Positions 36,560 through 47,210 of a stretch of 64,000 bases of DNA are shown here, in pieces. Source of the DNA: Marinobacter lipolyticus (GTDB taxonomy: Bacteria; Pseudomonadota; Gammaproteobacteria; Pseudomonadales; Oleiphilaceae). Position 1 is the stretch's first letter; every line of letters begins with the position of its first letter. The translations under genes and the position numbers were made by a program. The notes under the pieces were generated by a model. The model had not been told where the DNA came from. It did no database searches and was given only the letters and a program-made list of their open reading frames with translations. Location of the stretch: contig NZ_QTKT01000009.1 of the NCBI RefSeq assembly GCF_018424605.1, forward strand, positions 62,001-126,000, in the 5' to 3' direction.

Positions 36560-37894
36560 TCAGCTCAGGAGCTTGATCATCACACCAGCCGCGACCGCAG
36601 AGCCGATAACGCCGGCCACGTTCGGACCCATGGCATGCATCAGCAGGAAGTTCTGCGGGTTGGCCTCAAGGCCTACCTTGTTGGATACCCGTGCTGCCAT
36701 CGGTACCGCGGATACACCGGCAGAACCGATCAGCGGGTTGATGGGCTCCTTGGTGAAGCGGTTCATCAGCTTCGCCATCAGAACACCGCAGGCAGTACCC
36801 ACACCGAAGGCCACGATACCCAGGCCCAGAATACCCAGCGTCTGGCCGTCCAGGAATTTGTCCGCCATCAGCTTGGAGCCAACCGACAAACCCAGGAAAA
36901 TGGTGGTGATGTTGATCAACGCATTCTGGGCGGTATCGCTCAGACGCTCGACCACGCCACACTCACGCATCAGGTTACCGAAGCAGAACATACCCAGCAG
37001 CGGTGCCGCATCCGGCAGGAACAGAACCACCGCAATCAGAACCACCAGCGGGAAAACAATCTTCTCTTTCTTGCTCACCGGGCGGAGCTGGGACATCTTG
37101 ATGGCCCGCTCTTTCTGGCTGGTCAGCGCCTTCATGATCGGCGGCTGGATCATCGGAACCATCGCCATGTAGGCGTAGGCCGACACTGCAATGGCGCCCA
37201 GCAGGTGCGGGGCAAGTACGCTGGAGACGTAGATGGAGGTTGGGCCATCCGCGCCACCGATGATACCAATAGCTGCAGCTTCCAGAATGGTGAAATCCAG
37301 GATACCCAACCAATCAAGCAGGGCCGCACCCAATACGGTACCGAAGATACCGAACTGGGCAGCCGCACCGAGCAGCATGGTCTTGGGGTTGGCCAGCAGC
37401 GGACCGAAATCGGTCATCGCGCCAACACCCATGAAGATCACCAGCGGGCCAATGGTGCTGCCGATAACAACCGAGTAGAAGTTGTACAGCATGCCATTGC
37501 CATAACCGGCATCCTGAGCAACCGTGTTGGCCATGGCCATTTCGGAATAGCTGGCCTCTTTCACCGCTACCTTGAAGGCTTCTTTCAGCTCAGGCGTAAC
37601 CGCCTGACCGGCCTGATAGGCCACGTCCAGCGGCGCTGCCAGCGCTGCGAGGATTTCGGCGTTGCCGGCTTTCAATGCGAAGTGAATCGCGTTTTCCGCC
37701 GCAGTCAGGGCAAGCCCCGCCTCCGGAATGTTCGCCAGAATGCCACCGAAACCGATCGGTACCAGCAGCAGAGGCTCAAAACCCTTGCGAATCGCAAGGA
37801 ACAGAAGAAGAAGGCCGACGGCGATCATGATCACCTGGCCGATCTCGATGTTGAACAGGCCACTACCTGTCCACAGAGTCAGTAATTTATCCAT
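36560..37894 (-). CDS. oadB: Na+-pumping oxaloacetate decarboxylase, beta subunit
   Basis: 444 aa, about ten membrane helices. The beta subunit decarboxylates carboxybiotin and moves Na+ out of the cell. Conserved [12 protein letters not shown] contains the aspartate (equivalent to D203 of Klebsiella) essential for Na+ transport; [18 protein letters not shown] is near the C-terminus. It is longer than many family members at the N-terminus, with an insert around 65-120 rich in Ala/Glu. It lies 13 bp after oadA in a GAB-ordered operon. Confidence 0.95.
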   Translation of the reverse strand: MDKLLTLWTGSGLFNIEIGQVIMIAVGLLLLFLAIRKGFEPLLLVPIGFGGILANIPEAGLALTAAENAIHFALKAGNAEILAALAAPLDVAYQAGQAVTPELKEAFKVAVKEASYSEMAMANTVAQDAGYGNGMLYNFYSVVIGSTIGPLVIFMGVGAMTDFGPLLANPKTMLLGAAAQFGIFGTVLGAALLDWLGILDFTILEAAAIGIIGGADGPTSIYVSSVLAPHLLGAIAVSAYAYMAMVPMIQPPIMKALTSQKERAIKMSQLRPVSKKEKIVFPLVVLIAVVLFLPDAAPLLGMFCFGNLMRECGVVERLSDTAQNALINITTIFLGLSVGSKLMADKFLDGQTLGILGLGIVAFGVGTACGVLMAKLMNRFTKEPINPLIGSAGVSAVPMAARVSNKVGLEANPQNFLLMHAMGPNVAGVIGSAVAAGVMIKLLS

Positions 37895-37907
37895 GGAATG
37901 CTGGCCC

Positions 37908-39695
37908 TTATGCGATTGTCAGCATTTCATCATCAGGGGAGACGGCATCACCGACCTTGATGAAGACTTCGCCGATCGTACCGGCTTTCGGCGCGCGAAC
38001 CTCGGTTTCCATTTTCATGGCCTCGAGGATAATCATCACATCGCCCTCCTCCACGGTGTCACCCGGTGAAACCAGAACCTTGAAGATGTTGCCGCCCAGC
38101 GGCGCAACGACAGGCTCGCCTTCACCCGCAGCCGGAGCCGGGGCAGAGGGAGCAGCTGGCGCAGAGGCAGCACCGCCCTCACCCTGGATCTGGGTGATCT
38201 CGCCACCTTCGGAAACGGCAACCACAAACTTCTTGCCGTTGACATCCACGGTGTAGGTCTCGGGACCTTCAGCTTTCTTCGCCGGCGCAGCGCTTTCGGC
38301 GGTCGGAACCGGTTCGAAGGCGTCGGGGTTGTTGCGGTTTTCCAGGAACTTCAGGCCAATCTGCGGGAACAACGCGTAGGTCAGCACATCGTCTACGGTG
38401 TTTTCCGCCAGCTTGATGCCCTTCTCGTCGGCCAGCTTCTGCAGCTCGTCGGTCAGCTTGTCCATTTCCGGCTCAAGCAGGTCCGCCGGACGACAGGTCA
38501 CCGGTTCTTTTCCTTCCAGAACACGCTCCTGCAATTCCTTGTTCATCGGCGCCGGTGCAGCACCGTACTCGCCCTTCAGGATTGCAGAGGTCTCCTTGGA
38601 GATGGACTTGTAGCGCTCGCCGGTCAGCACGTTCAGTACTGCCTGGGTACCGACAATCTGCGAGGTCGGCGTAACCAGCGGAATGAAGCCCAGGTCTTCA
38701 CGAACCTTGGGAATCTCGTCCAGAACCTGGTCGAACTTGTCGCTGGCGTTCTGCTCACGCAGCTGGTTTTCCATGTTGGTCAGCATACCGCCCGGCACCT
38801 GAGCAATCAGGATGCGGGAATCGGTACCGCGCAGGCTGCCCTCGAACTTGGCGTACTTCTTACGTACCTGGCGGAAGTAGCTGGCGATTTCTTCCAGCAG
38901 GTTCAGGTCCAGGCCTGTGTCACGGTCGGTACCTTCCAGAATGGCAACCACGGCTTCGGTGGGCGAATGGCCGTAGGTCATGCTCATGGAGGAGATGGCG
39001 GTGTCCACGTTATCGATACCGGCTTCCGCAGCCTTGATGGCGGTCGCGGTAGACATGCCAGTGGTGGCGTGGCACTGCATGTGAATGGGGATGTCCAGCT
39101 CTTTCTTGAGACGGCTGACCAGATCGAAGGCCACGTACGGCTTGAGAATACCCGCCATGTCCTTGATCGCGATGGAGTCGGCGCCCATGTCGGCAACTTC
39201 CTTCGCCAGCTCTACCCACATGTCGATGGTGTGCACCGGGCTGGTGGTGTAGGCAATGGTACCCTGGGCGTGCTTGCCGGTCTTACGAACCGCCTTGATG
39301 GCGCGATCCAGGTTGCGGGGATCGTTCATGGCATCAAAAATACGGAACACGTCGACGCCGTTCTCGGCGGCGCGCTCACAGAAACGATCTACCACGTCGT
39401 CCGCGTAATGGCGGTAACCCAACAGGTTCTGGCCACGCAGAAGCATCTGCTGCTGGGTGTTGGGCATGGCTTTTTTCAGTTCGCGAATACGCTCCCAGGG
39501 GTCTTCGCCCAGGTAACGGATACAGGAGTCAAAGGTAGCTCCACCCCAGGATTCCAGAGACCAGAAACCGACTTTGTCGAGTTTCTCGGCGATGGGCAGC
39601 ATGTCGTCAAGCCGCATACGGGTGGCAAGCAGGGACTGGTGGGCGTCACGCAGGATAACGTCCGTAATCCCCAGCGGTTTCTTTGTGTCAGTCAT
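37908..39695 (-). CDS. oadA: Oxaloacetate decarboxylase, alpha subunit (biotin carboxyltransferase)
   Basis: 595 aa. Carboxyltransferase (TIM barrel, about 8-270: [19 protein letters not shown]), a PYC_OADA conserved domain, a proline/alanine-rich linker (about 495-520), and a C-terminal biotinyl domain with biotin lysine in EAMKMET. Transfers CO2 from oxaloacetate to biotin. The linker ahead of the biotin domain is typical. Middle gene of oadG-oadA-oadB. Confidence 0.96.
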   Translation of the reverse strand: MTDTKKPLGITDVILRDAHQSLLATRMRLDDMLPIAEKLDKVGFWSLESWGGATFDSCIRYLGEDPWERIRELKKAMPNTQQQMLLRGQNLLGYRHYADDVVDRFCERAAENGVDVFRIFDAMNDPRNLDRAIKAVRKTGKHAQGTIAYTTSPVHTIDMWVELAKEVADMGADSIAIKDMAGILKPYVAFDLVSRLKKELDIPIHMQCHATTGMSTATAIKAAEAGIDNVDTAISSMSMTYGHSPTEAVVAILEGTDRDTGLDLNLLEEIASYFRQVRKKYAKFEGSLRGTDSRILIAQVPGGMLTNMENQLREQNASDKFDQVLDEIPKVREDLGFIPLVTPTSQIVGTQAVLNVLTGERYKSISKETSAILKGEYGAAPAPMNKELQERVLEGKEPVTCRPADLLEPEMDKLTDELQKLADEKGIKLAENTVDDVLTYALFPQIGLKFLENRNNPDAFEPVPTAESAAPAKKAEGPETYTVDVNGKKFVVAVSEGGEITQIQGEGGAASAPAAPSAPAPAAGEGEPVVAPLGGNIFKVLVSPGDTVEEGDVMIILEAMKMETEVRAPKAGTIGEVFIKVGDAVSPDDEMLTIA

Positions 39696-39737
39696 CGTGT
39701 CAGCCTTCTGTTTAAAGGTTCTAATACGTCAGCCAGG

Positions 39738-39986
39738 TCACTTCTTGTGGCGTGACCGGAATTGTGCAATCGCCTTCTTGATAGCTTCGGCCGTGTCGGG
39801 GTCAACCGACGCCGGAGCCTTGGGCTTGGCACGTGGCGTTTTCGCCGGGGTTACCGGCTCTGGCGCAAACCGCGCGATGATTTTGGACATGGCACCGGTT
39901 GCGAAAACCAGAATGACCAGGAACACGAACACGAACCCCATGCCTGCAATCATCAGCTCGACGGCTTGTGACATCAGCTCATTCAT
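39738..39986 (-). CDS. oadG: Oxaloacetate decarboxylase, gamma subunit
   Basis: 82 aa with one membrane helix (about 9-33, ELMIAGMGFVFVFLVILVFAT) followed by a proline/alanine-rich linker and a basic tail. OadG anchors the complex and, in characterised members, uses C-terminal histidines to bind Zn2+ and speed carboxyl transfer; here only one histidine, in RSRHKK, is near the C-terminus. First gene of the oad operon; 42 bp before oadA. Confidence 0.88.
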   Translation of the reverse strand: MNELMSQAVELMIAGMGFVFVFLVILVFATGAMSKIIARFAPEPVTPAKTPRAKPKAPASVDPDTAEAIKKAIAQFRSRHKK

Positions 39987-40212
39987 ATCGAACAGCTACC
40001 TGTATTGAGTTGTTTGATTTACCCCGATTTGCACCTGGGGCCCGCTACGACTAAGGTCTTACGGGCGTAGGCCACGGTTCGGGAGGCAAAATCCTGCGTA
40101 ATTTACCGTTTTAGACCGCCTCGAGCAACCGGAATGCGAATTACTATACGCGCTTTCCGAGGCCTGCAGCCCGTTATGGCTACCTGACCCCGGCCTTATC
40201 TACCCTCAAAAA

Positions 40213-41586
40213 TCAGGCAAAACGGACGCGCATTTTACGGCCTTTGATCCGACCGTTCTCCAGCCGCTTCAACGCCTCCGCCGCGACACTTCGGTCAACC
40301 GCCACGAAACACTGAAAATCAAACAGATCGATCTTGCCAACCAGCTTCCCCGGCAGCCCCGCCTCGCCGGTGAGAGCGCCGAGGACATCACCCGGCCGCA
40401 CTTTCTCCTTGCGCCCCGCCGCAATGCACAGGGTTCGCATGGCCGGCTCCACCGGTTTATCCGCGACAGCCAGAAGCCTCAGGGAGTCACCCCAGGCCGC
40501 TTCCTCATCCCGATGGGATTCAAGGCGTGAAATCTTGTGCCCCTGGGAGGGCGTGCAGAAGGTCACCGCCTGACCCGCTTCGCCAGCGCGCCCGGTTCGC
40601 CCCACCCGATGGGTGTGCACCTCGGGGTCCCGTGCCGGCTCCACATTCACCACCAGCGGCAGCGATTTGATGTCCAGACCGCGTGCGGCCACGTCGGTAG
40701 CCACCAGCACCGCACAGCTCTGATTACCAAAGCGAACCAGCACGCTGTCGCGATCTTTCTGCTCAAGGTCGCCATGGAGCGCCAGCGCAGAAAAGCCACG
40801 GCGCTCCAGATCCGCCGCCAGTTCATCGCACTGCTGCTTGGTGGTGCAGAAGGCGATGCAGGAGGCCGGCTGCAGATCCGATAACACCGCCGCCAGCGCA
40901 TCCGCCTGCCGCCCCGGTTCGATCTCGTAGAAGGTCTCACGAATGTCCGGCTTTTCCGCCAGCGCTTCTACCCGGATATCCACGGGATCAGACTGATAGC
41001 GCTCGCTCAGTGTGCGAATGGCCGCGGGCCAGGTTGCGGAGAACATCAGTGTCTGCCGTCGGGCAGGCGCCTGGGCGATGATGTCTTCCACCGCATCCTG
41101 AAAGCCCATGTCGAGCATCCGGTCGGCTTCGTCCAGCACCAGCGTTCGCAAGGATTCCAGCGTCAGAGTGCCCTTGCGCAGGTGGTCCTGAATCCGTCCC
41201 GGGGTGCCGACAACAATATGGGCGCCATGGCTCAGCGAGCCGATCTGCGGCCCTATGGCGACTCCGCCACACAGGCTCAGCACTTTGACATTGGCCTGGG
41301 CGCGCGCGAGCTCCCGCAAGGCCTTGGCGACCTGATCCGCCAGCTCGCGGGTCGGGCACAGCACCAGCCCCTGGACGGCAAAATGCCGGGGCTTGAGCTT
41401 TTCGATCAGGCCAATACCGAAGGCGGCCGTCTTGCCGCTGCCGGTCTGCGCCATCGCAATAATGTCCTTGCCCGCAAGCGCCGGCGGCAGCGCCTGAGCC
41501 TGAACAGGTGTTGCCTGTTTGAAACCCAACTGGGCAAGATTAGAGACCATGGCCTGAGACAGACCAAGCTGATTAAAGGAAGACAT
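40213..41586 (-). CDS. dbpA: DEAD-box RNA helicase DbpA
   Basis: 457 aa. Helicase acting in 50S assembly, targeted to hairpin 92 of 23S rRNA. Q motif GFKQATPVQAQALP, Walker A AQTGSGKTAAFG, DEAD box (LVLDEADRML), SAT (FSATWP), HRVGRTGRAG, and the C-terminal DbpA-type RRM (from about 380: RTLCIAAGRKEKVRPGDVLGALTG). Divergent from the YaiL-like gene. A 226-bp spacer separates its 3' end from oadG; I see no gene in that spacer. Confidence 0.95.
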   Translation of the reverse strand: MSSFNQLGLSQAMVSNLAQLGFKQATPVQAQALPPALAGKDIIAMAQTGSGKTAAFGIGLIEKLKPRHFAVQGLVLCPTRELADQVAKALRELARAQANVKVLSLCGGVAIGPQIGSLSHGAHIVVGTPGRIQDHLRKGTLTLESLRTLVLDEADRMLDMGFQDAVEDIIAQAPARRQTLMFSATWPAAIRTLSERYQSDPVDIRVEALAEKPDIRETFYEIEPGRQADALAAVLSDLQPASCIAFCTTKQQCDELAADLERRGFSALALHGDLEQKDRDSVLVRFGNQSCAVLVATDVAARGLDIKSLPLVVNVEPARDPEVHTHRVGRTGRAGEAGQAVTFCTPSQGHKISRLESHRDEEAAWGDSLRLLAVADKPVEPAMRTLCIAAGRKEKVRPGDVLGALTGEAGLPGKLVGKIDLFDFQCFVAVDRSVAAEALKRLENGRIKGRKMRVRFA

Positions 41587-41692
41587 AGACAGAAAATCCC
41601 GGAATGAATAACGCTGGTTATGGCGGAGTTGGCGGTGCGCGTATACTACCCTATCAGCGTACCAGAGATCGCAACATTTTACGGAGTCGTAG

Positions 41693-42229
41693 ATGGCATC
41701 ACTTCAGGACCAGTTACTGAAAGCCGGCCTGGCCGATGAGAAAAAGGCCAAGGCCATTCGCAGTGAAAAGAAGAAGCAACGCAAACAGCAGCCGAAAGGA
41801 ACGGTACAGGTCAGCGAAGCCGAAGTCCGCGCCCGCCAGGCCCGCGAAGAGAAAGCGGAGCGGGACCGGCAACTGAACCTTGAGCGCCAGCGTGAAGCCC
41901 AGAAAAAGGCCATCCAGGCCCAGATCCGCCAGCTAGTGGAAACCAACCGCCTGGACCGGTCACGGGGCGAGACGTCCTATCAGTTTGTCCATGACAAGAA
42001 GATCAAGAAGATCTTTGTCGATGACAAAATGGTTGACCAGCTGTCACGAGGCCGCCTGGCCATCGTGTCTGTGAATGATCAGTACGAGATTGTCGCGGAA
42101 GCCGTGGCGCGCAAGATTCAGGAGCGTGACGAGAAGGCCGTGGTCGTGCTGCACGATCGGCAGCAGGATGATGTGGGCGAGGACGATCCCTATGCGGGCT
42201 ACGAGATTCCGGACGATTTGATGTGGTAG
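41693..42229 (+). CDS. YaiL-like DUF2058 protein
   Basis: 178 aa, highly charged. The N-terminus is a basic/acidic coiled coil (about 10-85, rich in K, R, E, Q) and the C-terminal part carries the family signature TSYQFVHDKKIKKIFVDD and a short acidic tail. E. coli YaiL is described only as a nucleoprotein/polynucleotide-associated protein; function is open. ACGGAG-like sequence precedes the ATG, and a terminator follows. Confidence 0.85.
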   Translation: MASLQDQLLKAGLADEKKAKAIRSEKKKQRKQQPKGTVQVSEAEVRARQAREEKAERDRQLNLERQREAQKKAIQAQIRQLVETNRLDRSRGETSYQFVHDKKIKKIFVDDKMVDQLSRGRLAIVSVNDQYEIVAEAVARKIQERDEKAVVVLHDRQQDDVGEDDPYAGYEIPDDLMW

Positions 42230-42243
42230 TCGAAGCAATAAAA

Positions 42244-42264
42244 AACCCCGCTCAAGGCGGGGTT
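42244..42264 (+). terminator. Terminator after the DUF2058 gene
   Basis: AACCCCGC / GCGGGGTT stem with a 5-nt loop and a TTCTTTAT tail; on the other strand it lies just beyond the 3' end of the tRNA-Arg array and could end that transcript too. Confidence 0.85.
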
Positions 42265-42276
42265 CTTTATTTGATA

Positions 42277-42353
42277 TGGCGCGGCTGGGAGGATTCGAAC
42301 CTCCGACCGCCTGGTTCGTAGCCAGGTACTCTATCCAGCTGAGCTACAGCCGC
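42277..42353 (-). tRNA. tRNA-Arg (ACG), copy 2
   Basis: 77-nt cloverleaf with encoded CCA. Acceptor stem GCGGCTG/CAGCCGC, anticodon loop CTACGAA (ACG, read as inosine-CG after TadA action), T arm GGTTCGAATCC. Identical to the copy at 42374-42450. Confidence 0.98.
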
Positions 42354-42373
42354 TTGAAACTTTTGGGCGAGAA

Positions 42374-42450
42374 TGGCGCGGCTGGGAGGATTCGAACCTC
42401 CGACCGCCTGGTTCGTAGCCAGGTACTCTATCCAGCTGAGCTACAGCCGC
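42374..42450 (-). tRNA. tRNA-Arg (ACG), copy 1
   Basis: Same 77-nt sequence as the neighbouring gene, 20 bp upstream of it in transcription order. Follows tRNA-Ser in what looks like one tRNA operon. Confidence 0.98.
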
Positions 42451-42507
42451 GCATCTATTCGCTCTGGTTGGTTGCCGGCCAACCCGTTCTCTAATCCCTC
42501 AAAGGGA

Positions 42508-42599
<92 letters not shown>

Positions 42600-42685
42600 T
42601 TGAGAACGGGGCGTATACTACCATAATTTTTCTGTTTTCATAGGGTTGACACGCGTTTTTTATATCTCATTTTCGACCGGCAGAA

Positions 42686-42720
42686 AAAAAGCCGTTCAGG
42701 CTTTCCTTGAACGGCTTTTT
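42686..42720 (-). terminator. Terminator after csrA
   Basis: Perfect 13-bp stem AAAAAGCCGTTCA / TGAACGGCTTTTT with a 9-nt loop, ending csrA 8 bp after its stop and separating it from the tRNA genes. Confidence 0.92.
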
Positions 42721-42728
42721 CAGGCTTC

Positions 42729-42926
42729 TCAGCTGTTGCCAGGCTCTGGCATTTCAGAGTCTTTCTCACTCTGAATTCGCTGATAAATCTCTTCCCGGTG
42801 CACGGCCACCTCTTTTGGCGCATTAACACCAATACGCACCTGATTCCCTTTCACCCCGAGAACGGTAACGGTGATGTCATCACCCACCATCAGAGTTTCG
42901 CCAACACGGCGAGTCAAAATCAACAT
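42729..42926 (-). CDS. csrA: Carbon storage regulator CsrA (RsmA)
   Basis: 65 aa dimeric RNA-binding translational regulator. [40 protein letters not shown] contains the strand-1 RNA-binding residues (L4, R6, R7) and the R44 region (VAVHREEIY). It binds GGA in hairpin loops, typically ANGGA, to block ribosome entry. Preceded by lysC with a 183-bp gap, giving room for its own promoter. The two hairpin repeats at 11162-11470 carry loops of exactly the kind it recognises. Confidence 0.97.
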   Translation of the reverse strand: MLILTRRVGETLMVGDDITVTVLGVKGNQVRIGVNAPKEVAVHREEIYQRIQSEKDSEMPEPGNS

Positions 42927-43109
42927 ATCCTGTTCTCCCTTTGTCCAGAGCTACCTGTTCCGAAAAATGTGAACTTCTTTATTTTATAGTGGGGGCACTT
43001 ACCGCTTTAAACACGCATCTTCCCTTATACGGGAAAACGGCAGCAAAGGCGCAGCAAATGCACACCCTTTTCACAAAAGCCTGCGCAAACCGACCTGAGC
43101 TTTGCGTGA

Positions 43110-44345
43110 TCAGGCTTCTTCCACCCCAGGCTTGTCCAGCTCGAAAGCACTGTGAAGTGCACGAACCGCCAGCTCGAGATACTTCTCATCAATCACCACG
43201 GAAATCTTGATTTCCGACGTGGAGATCATCTGAATATTTATACCCTCGTTCGACAGGGCTTCAAACATCTTGGTGGCCACACCCGCGTGGGAGCGCATAC
43301 CAACCCCGACAATGCTGACTTTGGCAATCTTGCTGTCGCCGCCCACTTCTCGGGCACCCAGCTCGTCAGCAACCCCCTGAAGCACCTCTTTCGCCCGTTT
43401 GAAATCATTGCGGTGAACCGTGAACGTGAAGGACGTGCGATTGTCCTCGCCCACGTTCTGCACGATCATGTCGACTTCGATGTTCGCGTCGCTGACCGGT
43501 TTCAGTATACGCAATGCGCTTCCTGGCGTATCGGGAACCCCGGAAATAGTGACTTTGGCTTCATCACGGTTGAAAGCGATGCCGGAAACGACCGGTTGTT
43601 CCATGGCGTTATCATCCTCAAGAGTAATCAGGGTGCCCTCGCCTTCCTGAAAGCTGGACAGAACCCTTAACGGAACATTGTACTTGCCTGCGAATTCGAC
43701 GGAACGGATCTGCAGAACCTTCGAACCAAGGCTGGCCATTTCCAGCATTTCCTCAAAGGTAATGCGCTCCAGCCGGCGTGCCGTATCCACCACCCGTGGA
43801 TCGGTTGTATAAACGCCATCTACATCAGTATAGATCTGGCATTCATCTGCCTTTAAAGCGGCCGCCAGCGCCACCGCGGTGGTGTCCGACCCACCCCGGC
43901 CAAGCGTCGTGATATTGCCGCTTTCGTCGATACCCTGAAAGCCGGCGACAACCACCACACGCCCTGCATCCAGATCTTCCCGCATGCGCTGCTCATCAAT
44001 CTGCTTGATTCGCGCCTTGGTATGCGAGCTGTCCGTCACGATCCGGACCTGGGAGCCGGTGTAGGATCGGGCGCTGCATCCCACTTTCTGCAGCGCCATC
44101 GACAACAGCGCGATGGTGACCTGCTCACCGGTGGAAACCAGCACGTCCATCTCGCGGGGCGTAGGCTCCTCCATAATGTCATTCGCCAACCCGATCAGCC
44201 GGTTAGTCTCGCCACTCATAGCTGAGACAACCACCACCACATCGTGCCCTTCGCGGCGAAAGCGACACACTTTTTCAGCGACCGCCTGGATACGCTCGGT
44301 AGTCCCTACCGAAGTACCACCGAATTTCTGAACCAACAGAGCCAT
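43110..44345 (-). CDS. lysC: Aspartate kinase
   Basis: 411 aa, typical of the single pseudomonad-type enzyme. N-terminal kinase domain (VQKFGGTSVGTTERI; GRGGSDTTAVALAAAL) and two C-terminal ACT domains (ISGVPDTPGSALRI, VSIVGVGMRSHAGVA) for lysine/threonine feedback. First step of the aspartate family. Start ATG 44345 gives the family N-terminus; a GTG six codons upstream is less likely. Between alaS and csrA, the usual arrangement. Confidence 0.97.
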   Translation of the reverse strand: MALLVQKFGGTSVGTTERIQAVAEKVCRFRREGHDVVVVVSAMSGETNRLIGLANDIMEEPTPREMDVLVSTGEQVTIALLSMALQKVGCSARSYTGSQVRIVTDSSHTKARIKQIDEQRMREDLDAGRVVVVAGFQGIDESGNITTLGRGGSDTTAVALAAALKADECQIYTDVDGVYTTDPRVVDTARRLERITFEEMLEMASLGSKVLQIRSVEFAGKYNVPLRVLSSFQEGEGTLITLEDDNAMEQPVVSGIAFNRDEAKVTISGVPDTPGSALRILKPVSDANIEVDMIVQNVGEDNRTSFTFTVHRNDFKRAKEVLQGVADELGAREVGGDSKIAKVSIVGVGMRSHAGVATKMFEALSNEGINIQMISTSEIKISVVIDEKYLELAVRALHSAFELDKPGVEEA

Positions 44346-44373
44346 TTTCTTCCCGGTATCCACAATAGGACAA

Positions 44374-44432
44374 AGGCGGGGCCATGCCCCGCCGGTTTAA
44401 AATCAAGCGGGCGGGATTATAAACGCCCGCCC
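44374..44432 (-). other. Two tandem GC-rich hairpins between alaS and lysC
   Basis: Reading with alaS transcription, GGGCGGG/CCCGCCC (44409-44432, 10-nt loop) comes 17 bp after the alaS stop, then GGCGGGGC/GCCCCGCC (44374-44392, 3-nt loop), ending 28 bp before lysC. Neither has a strong T run (the second is followed by TTTGTCC), so they could be a weak terminator pair or an attenuator-like leader for lysC. Confidence 0.45.
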
Positions 44433-44449
44433 TGCCTCAAAACAGTTGC

Positions 44450-47080
44450 TTATCCAATATTTTTTTCGATCCAGGCAGGAACGCCGGCCAGCGCATCCGC
44501 CAGCTTCGAGGGATCGTTACCACCGCCCTGGGCCATGTCCGGACGACCACCGCCCTTGCCATCGACCTGGGTGGCAAGGTGCTTCATCAGGTCCCCGGCC
44601 TTGATCTTCCCGGTCGCCGATTTGGTCACGCCGGCCACCAGAGTCACTTTACCGCCATCAACACTGGCCAATACCACCACACCGTCGCCCAGTTTGTTCT
44701 TGAGCTGATCTGCGGTTTCCATCAGCGCCTGGCGATCGGCGCCGTCCAGCTCCGAGGCCACCACCTTCAAACCGCCCACCTCAACGGCGGATCCCGCCAG
44801 ATCGGTGCCTGCGGAGCTGGCCAGCTTGGCCTTCAGCGCGGTGACTTCTTTTTCCAGCTGGCGGTTACGGTCTACTGTCTGCTGAACTTTATCCAGCACA
44901 GTGTCGCGGGTGCCTTTCACCAGACGGGCCGCCTCACGCAGTGTTTGCTCGGTACCATCAACCCACTCCAGGGCACCGAACCCGGTGACCGCTTCGATGC
45001 GACGCACACCCGCAGAAATACCGCTTTCCGAGGTGATGCGGAACAGACCGATATCACCGGTGCGGCCAACGTGGGTGCCACCACAGAGCTCGACGGAATA
45101 ACTGTCCGACCCCATGCTCAGCACGCGCACGGTATCACCGTACTTTTCGCCGAACAGAGCCACCGCACCCTTGGCCTGGGCCTGCTCCATATCGGTAATC
45201 TCGGTCTGCACCGGCGTATTCGCCAGGATCTGCTCGTTGACCTGCCGCTCGATTTCTTTCAGCTGATCCGGGCTTACCGCCTCAAAATGGGAGAAATCGA
45301 AGCGCAGCTTGTCCGGATCCACCAGCGATCCTTTCTGGCTGACGTGCTCGCCCAGTACCTTTCGCAGCGCAGCGTGCAGCAGGTGCGTCGCCGAATGGTT
45401 GCGCTTGGTGCGCTCGCGGCGGGCATGATCAATGCGGGCGTCCACTTCCAGACCGGGGAACAGCTCGCCTTCGAGGACAGTACCAATATGCAGGTGGTTG
45501 TCACCTTCCTTGCGGGTATCCGTCACCTGGAAGCGGCCGCCACTCCAGGTCAACAGGCCGGTGTCGCCCACCTGGCCACCGGACTCTGCATAAAATGGTG
45601 TGCGCTCCAGAACCACGACGGCTTCATCGCCGGCTTCCGCGGTTTTCTCCTGGTCGCCCACGATCACCGTTCGTATGGCTTCGTGGCCATCAATCTGGTC
45701 GTAGCCGGTGAATTCGGTGGCGCCCTCGATGGTCAGACCGGCCGCGTTGTAGTCAATACCGAATTTGCTCGCCGCGCGGGCACGCTCACGCTGACGCTCC
45801 ATGGCCGCTTCGTAGCCCGGATAATCCAGAGTCAGGCCACGCTCGCGGGCGATGTCGTTGGTCAGGTCAACAGGGAAGCCGTAGGTGTCGTAAAGGGTGA
45901 AAATGGTCTCGCCCGGTATGACGTCACCCTTGAGCTCCGCGATGTCCTGCTCCAGCAGGCGCAAGCCCTTGTCCAGGGTCTTGGCGAATTGTTCCTCTTC
46001 CTGAAGCAGCACTTTCTCGATCTGTTTACGGCTACTCACCAGCTGCGGGTAGGCCTCGCCCATCAGCTCAACCAGGGCTCCGGTCAGCTTGTAGAAAAAT
46101 GGCTCGGTCGCGCCCAGCTTGTTGCCGTGGCGGGCCGCGCGGCGAATGATGCGCCGCAGCACAAAGCCTCGTCCTTCGTTGGAAGGCATGACGCCATCAG
46201 CAATCAGGAACGCACAGGAGCGAATGTGATCAGCCACCACGCGGAGGGAAGCTTCCGTGGTGGCTACGCCACCAAGAATCACCGAGGCCGCCTTCAACAG
46301 ATCCTGCATCAGGTCAATTTCGTAATTGCTATGCACGCCCTGCAGCACTGCGGTAATACGCTCCAGCCCCATACCGGTATCGACCGACGGTTTCGGCAGG
46401 TTCAGCATTTCGCCATCGGCTGTCCGGTTGTACTGCATGAAGACCACGTTCCAGATCTCGATGTAGCGGTCACCGTCTTCCTCGGGACTGCCCGGAGGCC
46501 CACCGGCTACATCAGGCCCGTGATCAAAGAAAATTTCGGTGCACGGGCCGCACGGGCCGGTATCACCCATCTGCCAGAAGTTGTCGGACGCGTAAGGAGC
46601 ACCCTTGTTGTCCCCGATTCGCACGATGCGTTCGGCGGGCACACCGATTTCCTTGTTCCAGATATCGTAGGCTTCGTCATCCGACGCGTAGACCGTCACC
46701 CACAGTTTTTCTTTCGGCAGCCTGAGCCACTGATCACCGGTAAGGAAGGTCCAGGCATAATTGATGGCTTCGCGCTTGAAGTAATCGCCGAAGCTGAAGT
46801 TGCCAAGCATCTCGAAAAAGGTGTGATGGCGGGCAGTGTAACCGACGTTCTCGAGGTCGTTGTGCTTGCCTCCGGCCCGCACACATTTCTGGGAGGTGGT
46901 TGCACGGGTGTAGTCCCGCTCCTCGCGGCCAAGGAACAGATCCTTGAACTGGTTCATCCCCGCGTTGGTGAACAGCAGGGTCGGGTCATCCGCCGGCACC
47001 AGCGAACTGCTCGGCACAATGGTATGGCCCTGCTGCTTGAAATAGTCCAGAAACGCCTGTCGCAACTCTGCGGTTTTCAT
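44450..47080 (-). CDS. alaS: Alanyl-tRNA synthetase
   Basis: 876 aa. Class II catalytic core ([36 protein letters not shown]), editing domain with the [12 protein letters not shown] metal motif and CGGTH, and the C-Ala domain ending in [13 protein letters not shown]. Start ATG 47080 ([10 protein letters not shown]) has AAGGG upstream; the frame extends 17 codons further without homology. Leads the alaS-lysC-csrA run. Confidence 0.98.
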   Translation of the reverse strand: MKTAELRQAFLDYFKQQGHTIVPSSSLVPADDPTLLFTNAGMNQFKDLFLGREERDYTRATTSQKCVRAGGKHNDLENVGYTARHHTFFEMLGNFSFGDYFKREAINYAWTFLTGDQWLRLPKEKLWVTVYASDDEAYDIWNKEIGVPAERIVRIGDNKGAPYASDNFWQMGDTGPCGPCTEIFFDHGPDVAGGPPGSPEEDGDRYIEIWNVVFMQYNRTADGEMLNLPKPSVDTGMGLERITAVLQGVHSNYEIDLMQDLLKAASVILGGVATTEASLRVVADHIRSCAFLIADGVMPSNEGRGFVLRRIIRRAARHGNKLGATEPFFYKLTGALVELMGEAYPQLVSSRKQIEKVLLQEEEQFAKTLDKGLRLLEQDIAELKGDVIPGETIFTLYDTYGFPVDLTNDIARERGLTLDYPGYEAAMERQRERARAASKFGIDYNAAGLTIEGATEFTGYDQIDGHEAIRTVIVGDQEKTAEAGDEAVVVLERTPFYAESGGQVGDTGLLTWSGGRFQVTDTRKEGDNHLHIGTVLEGELFPGLEVDARIDHARRERTKRNHSATHLLHAALRKVLGEHVSQKGSLVDPDKLRFDFSHFEAVSPDQLKEIERQVNEQILANTPVQTEITDMEQAQAKGAVALFGEKYGDTVRVLSMGSDSYSVELCGGTHVGRTGDIGLFRITSESGISAGVRRIEAVTGFGALEWVDGTEQTLREAARLVKGTRDTVLDKVQQTVDRNRQLEKEVTALKAKLASSAGTDLAGSAVEVGGLKVVASELDGADRQALMETADQLKNKLGDGVVVLASVDGGKVTLVAGVTKSATGKIKAGDLMKHLATQVDGKGGGRPDMAQGGGNDPSKLADALAGVPAWIEKNIG

Positions 47081-47210
47081 AGCCCTTTGATACCCTTCTA
47101 TAAACCCGTCGGGGTCCACGATTGAGAACACATACTTACATGCGTGTGCAAATCCGCTACTCTAGCACACGCCGAGAACAGGAAAAACGTGAAACATCAC
47201 AGGAGACCCC

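Noticed and set aside
44579..47125. 848-codon open frame antisense to alaS
   Set aside because: Shadow of the alaS codon pattern; no homology and no ribosome-binding site.
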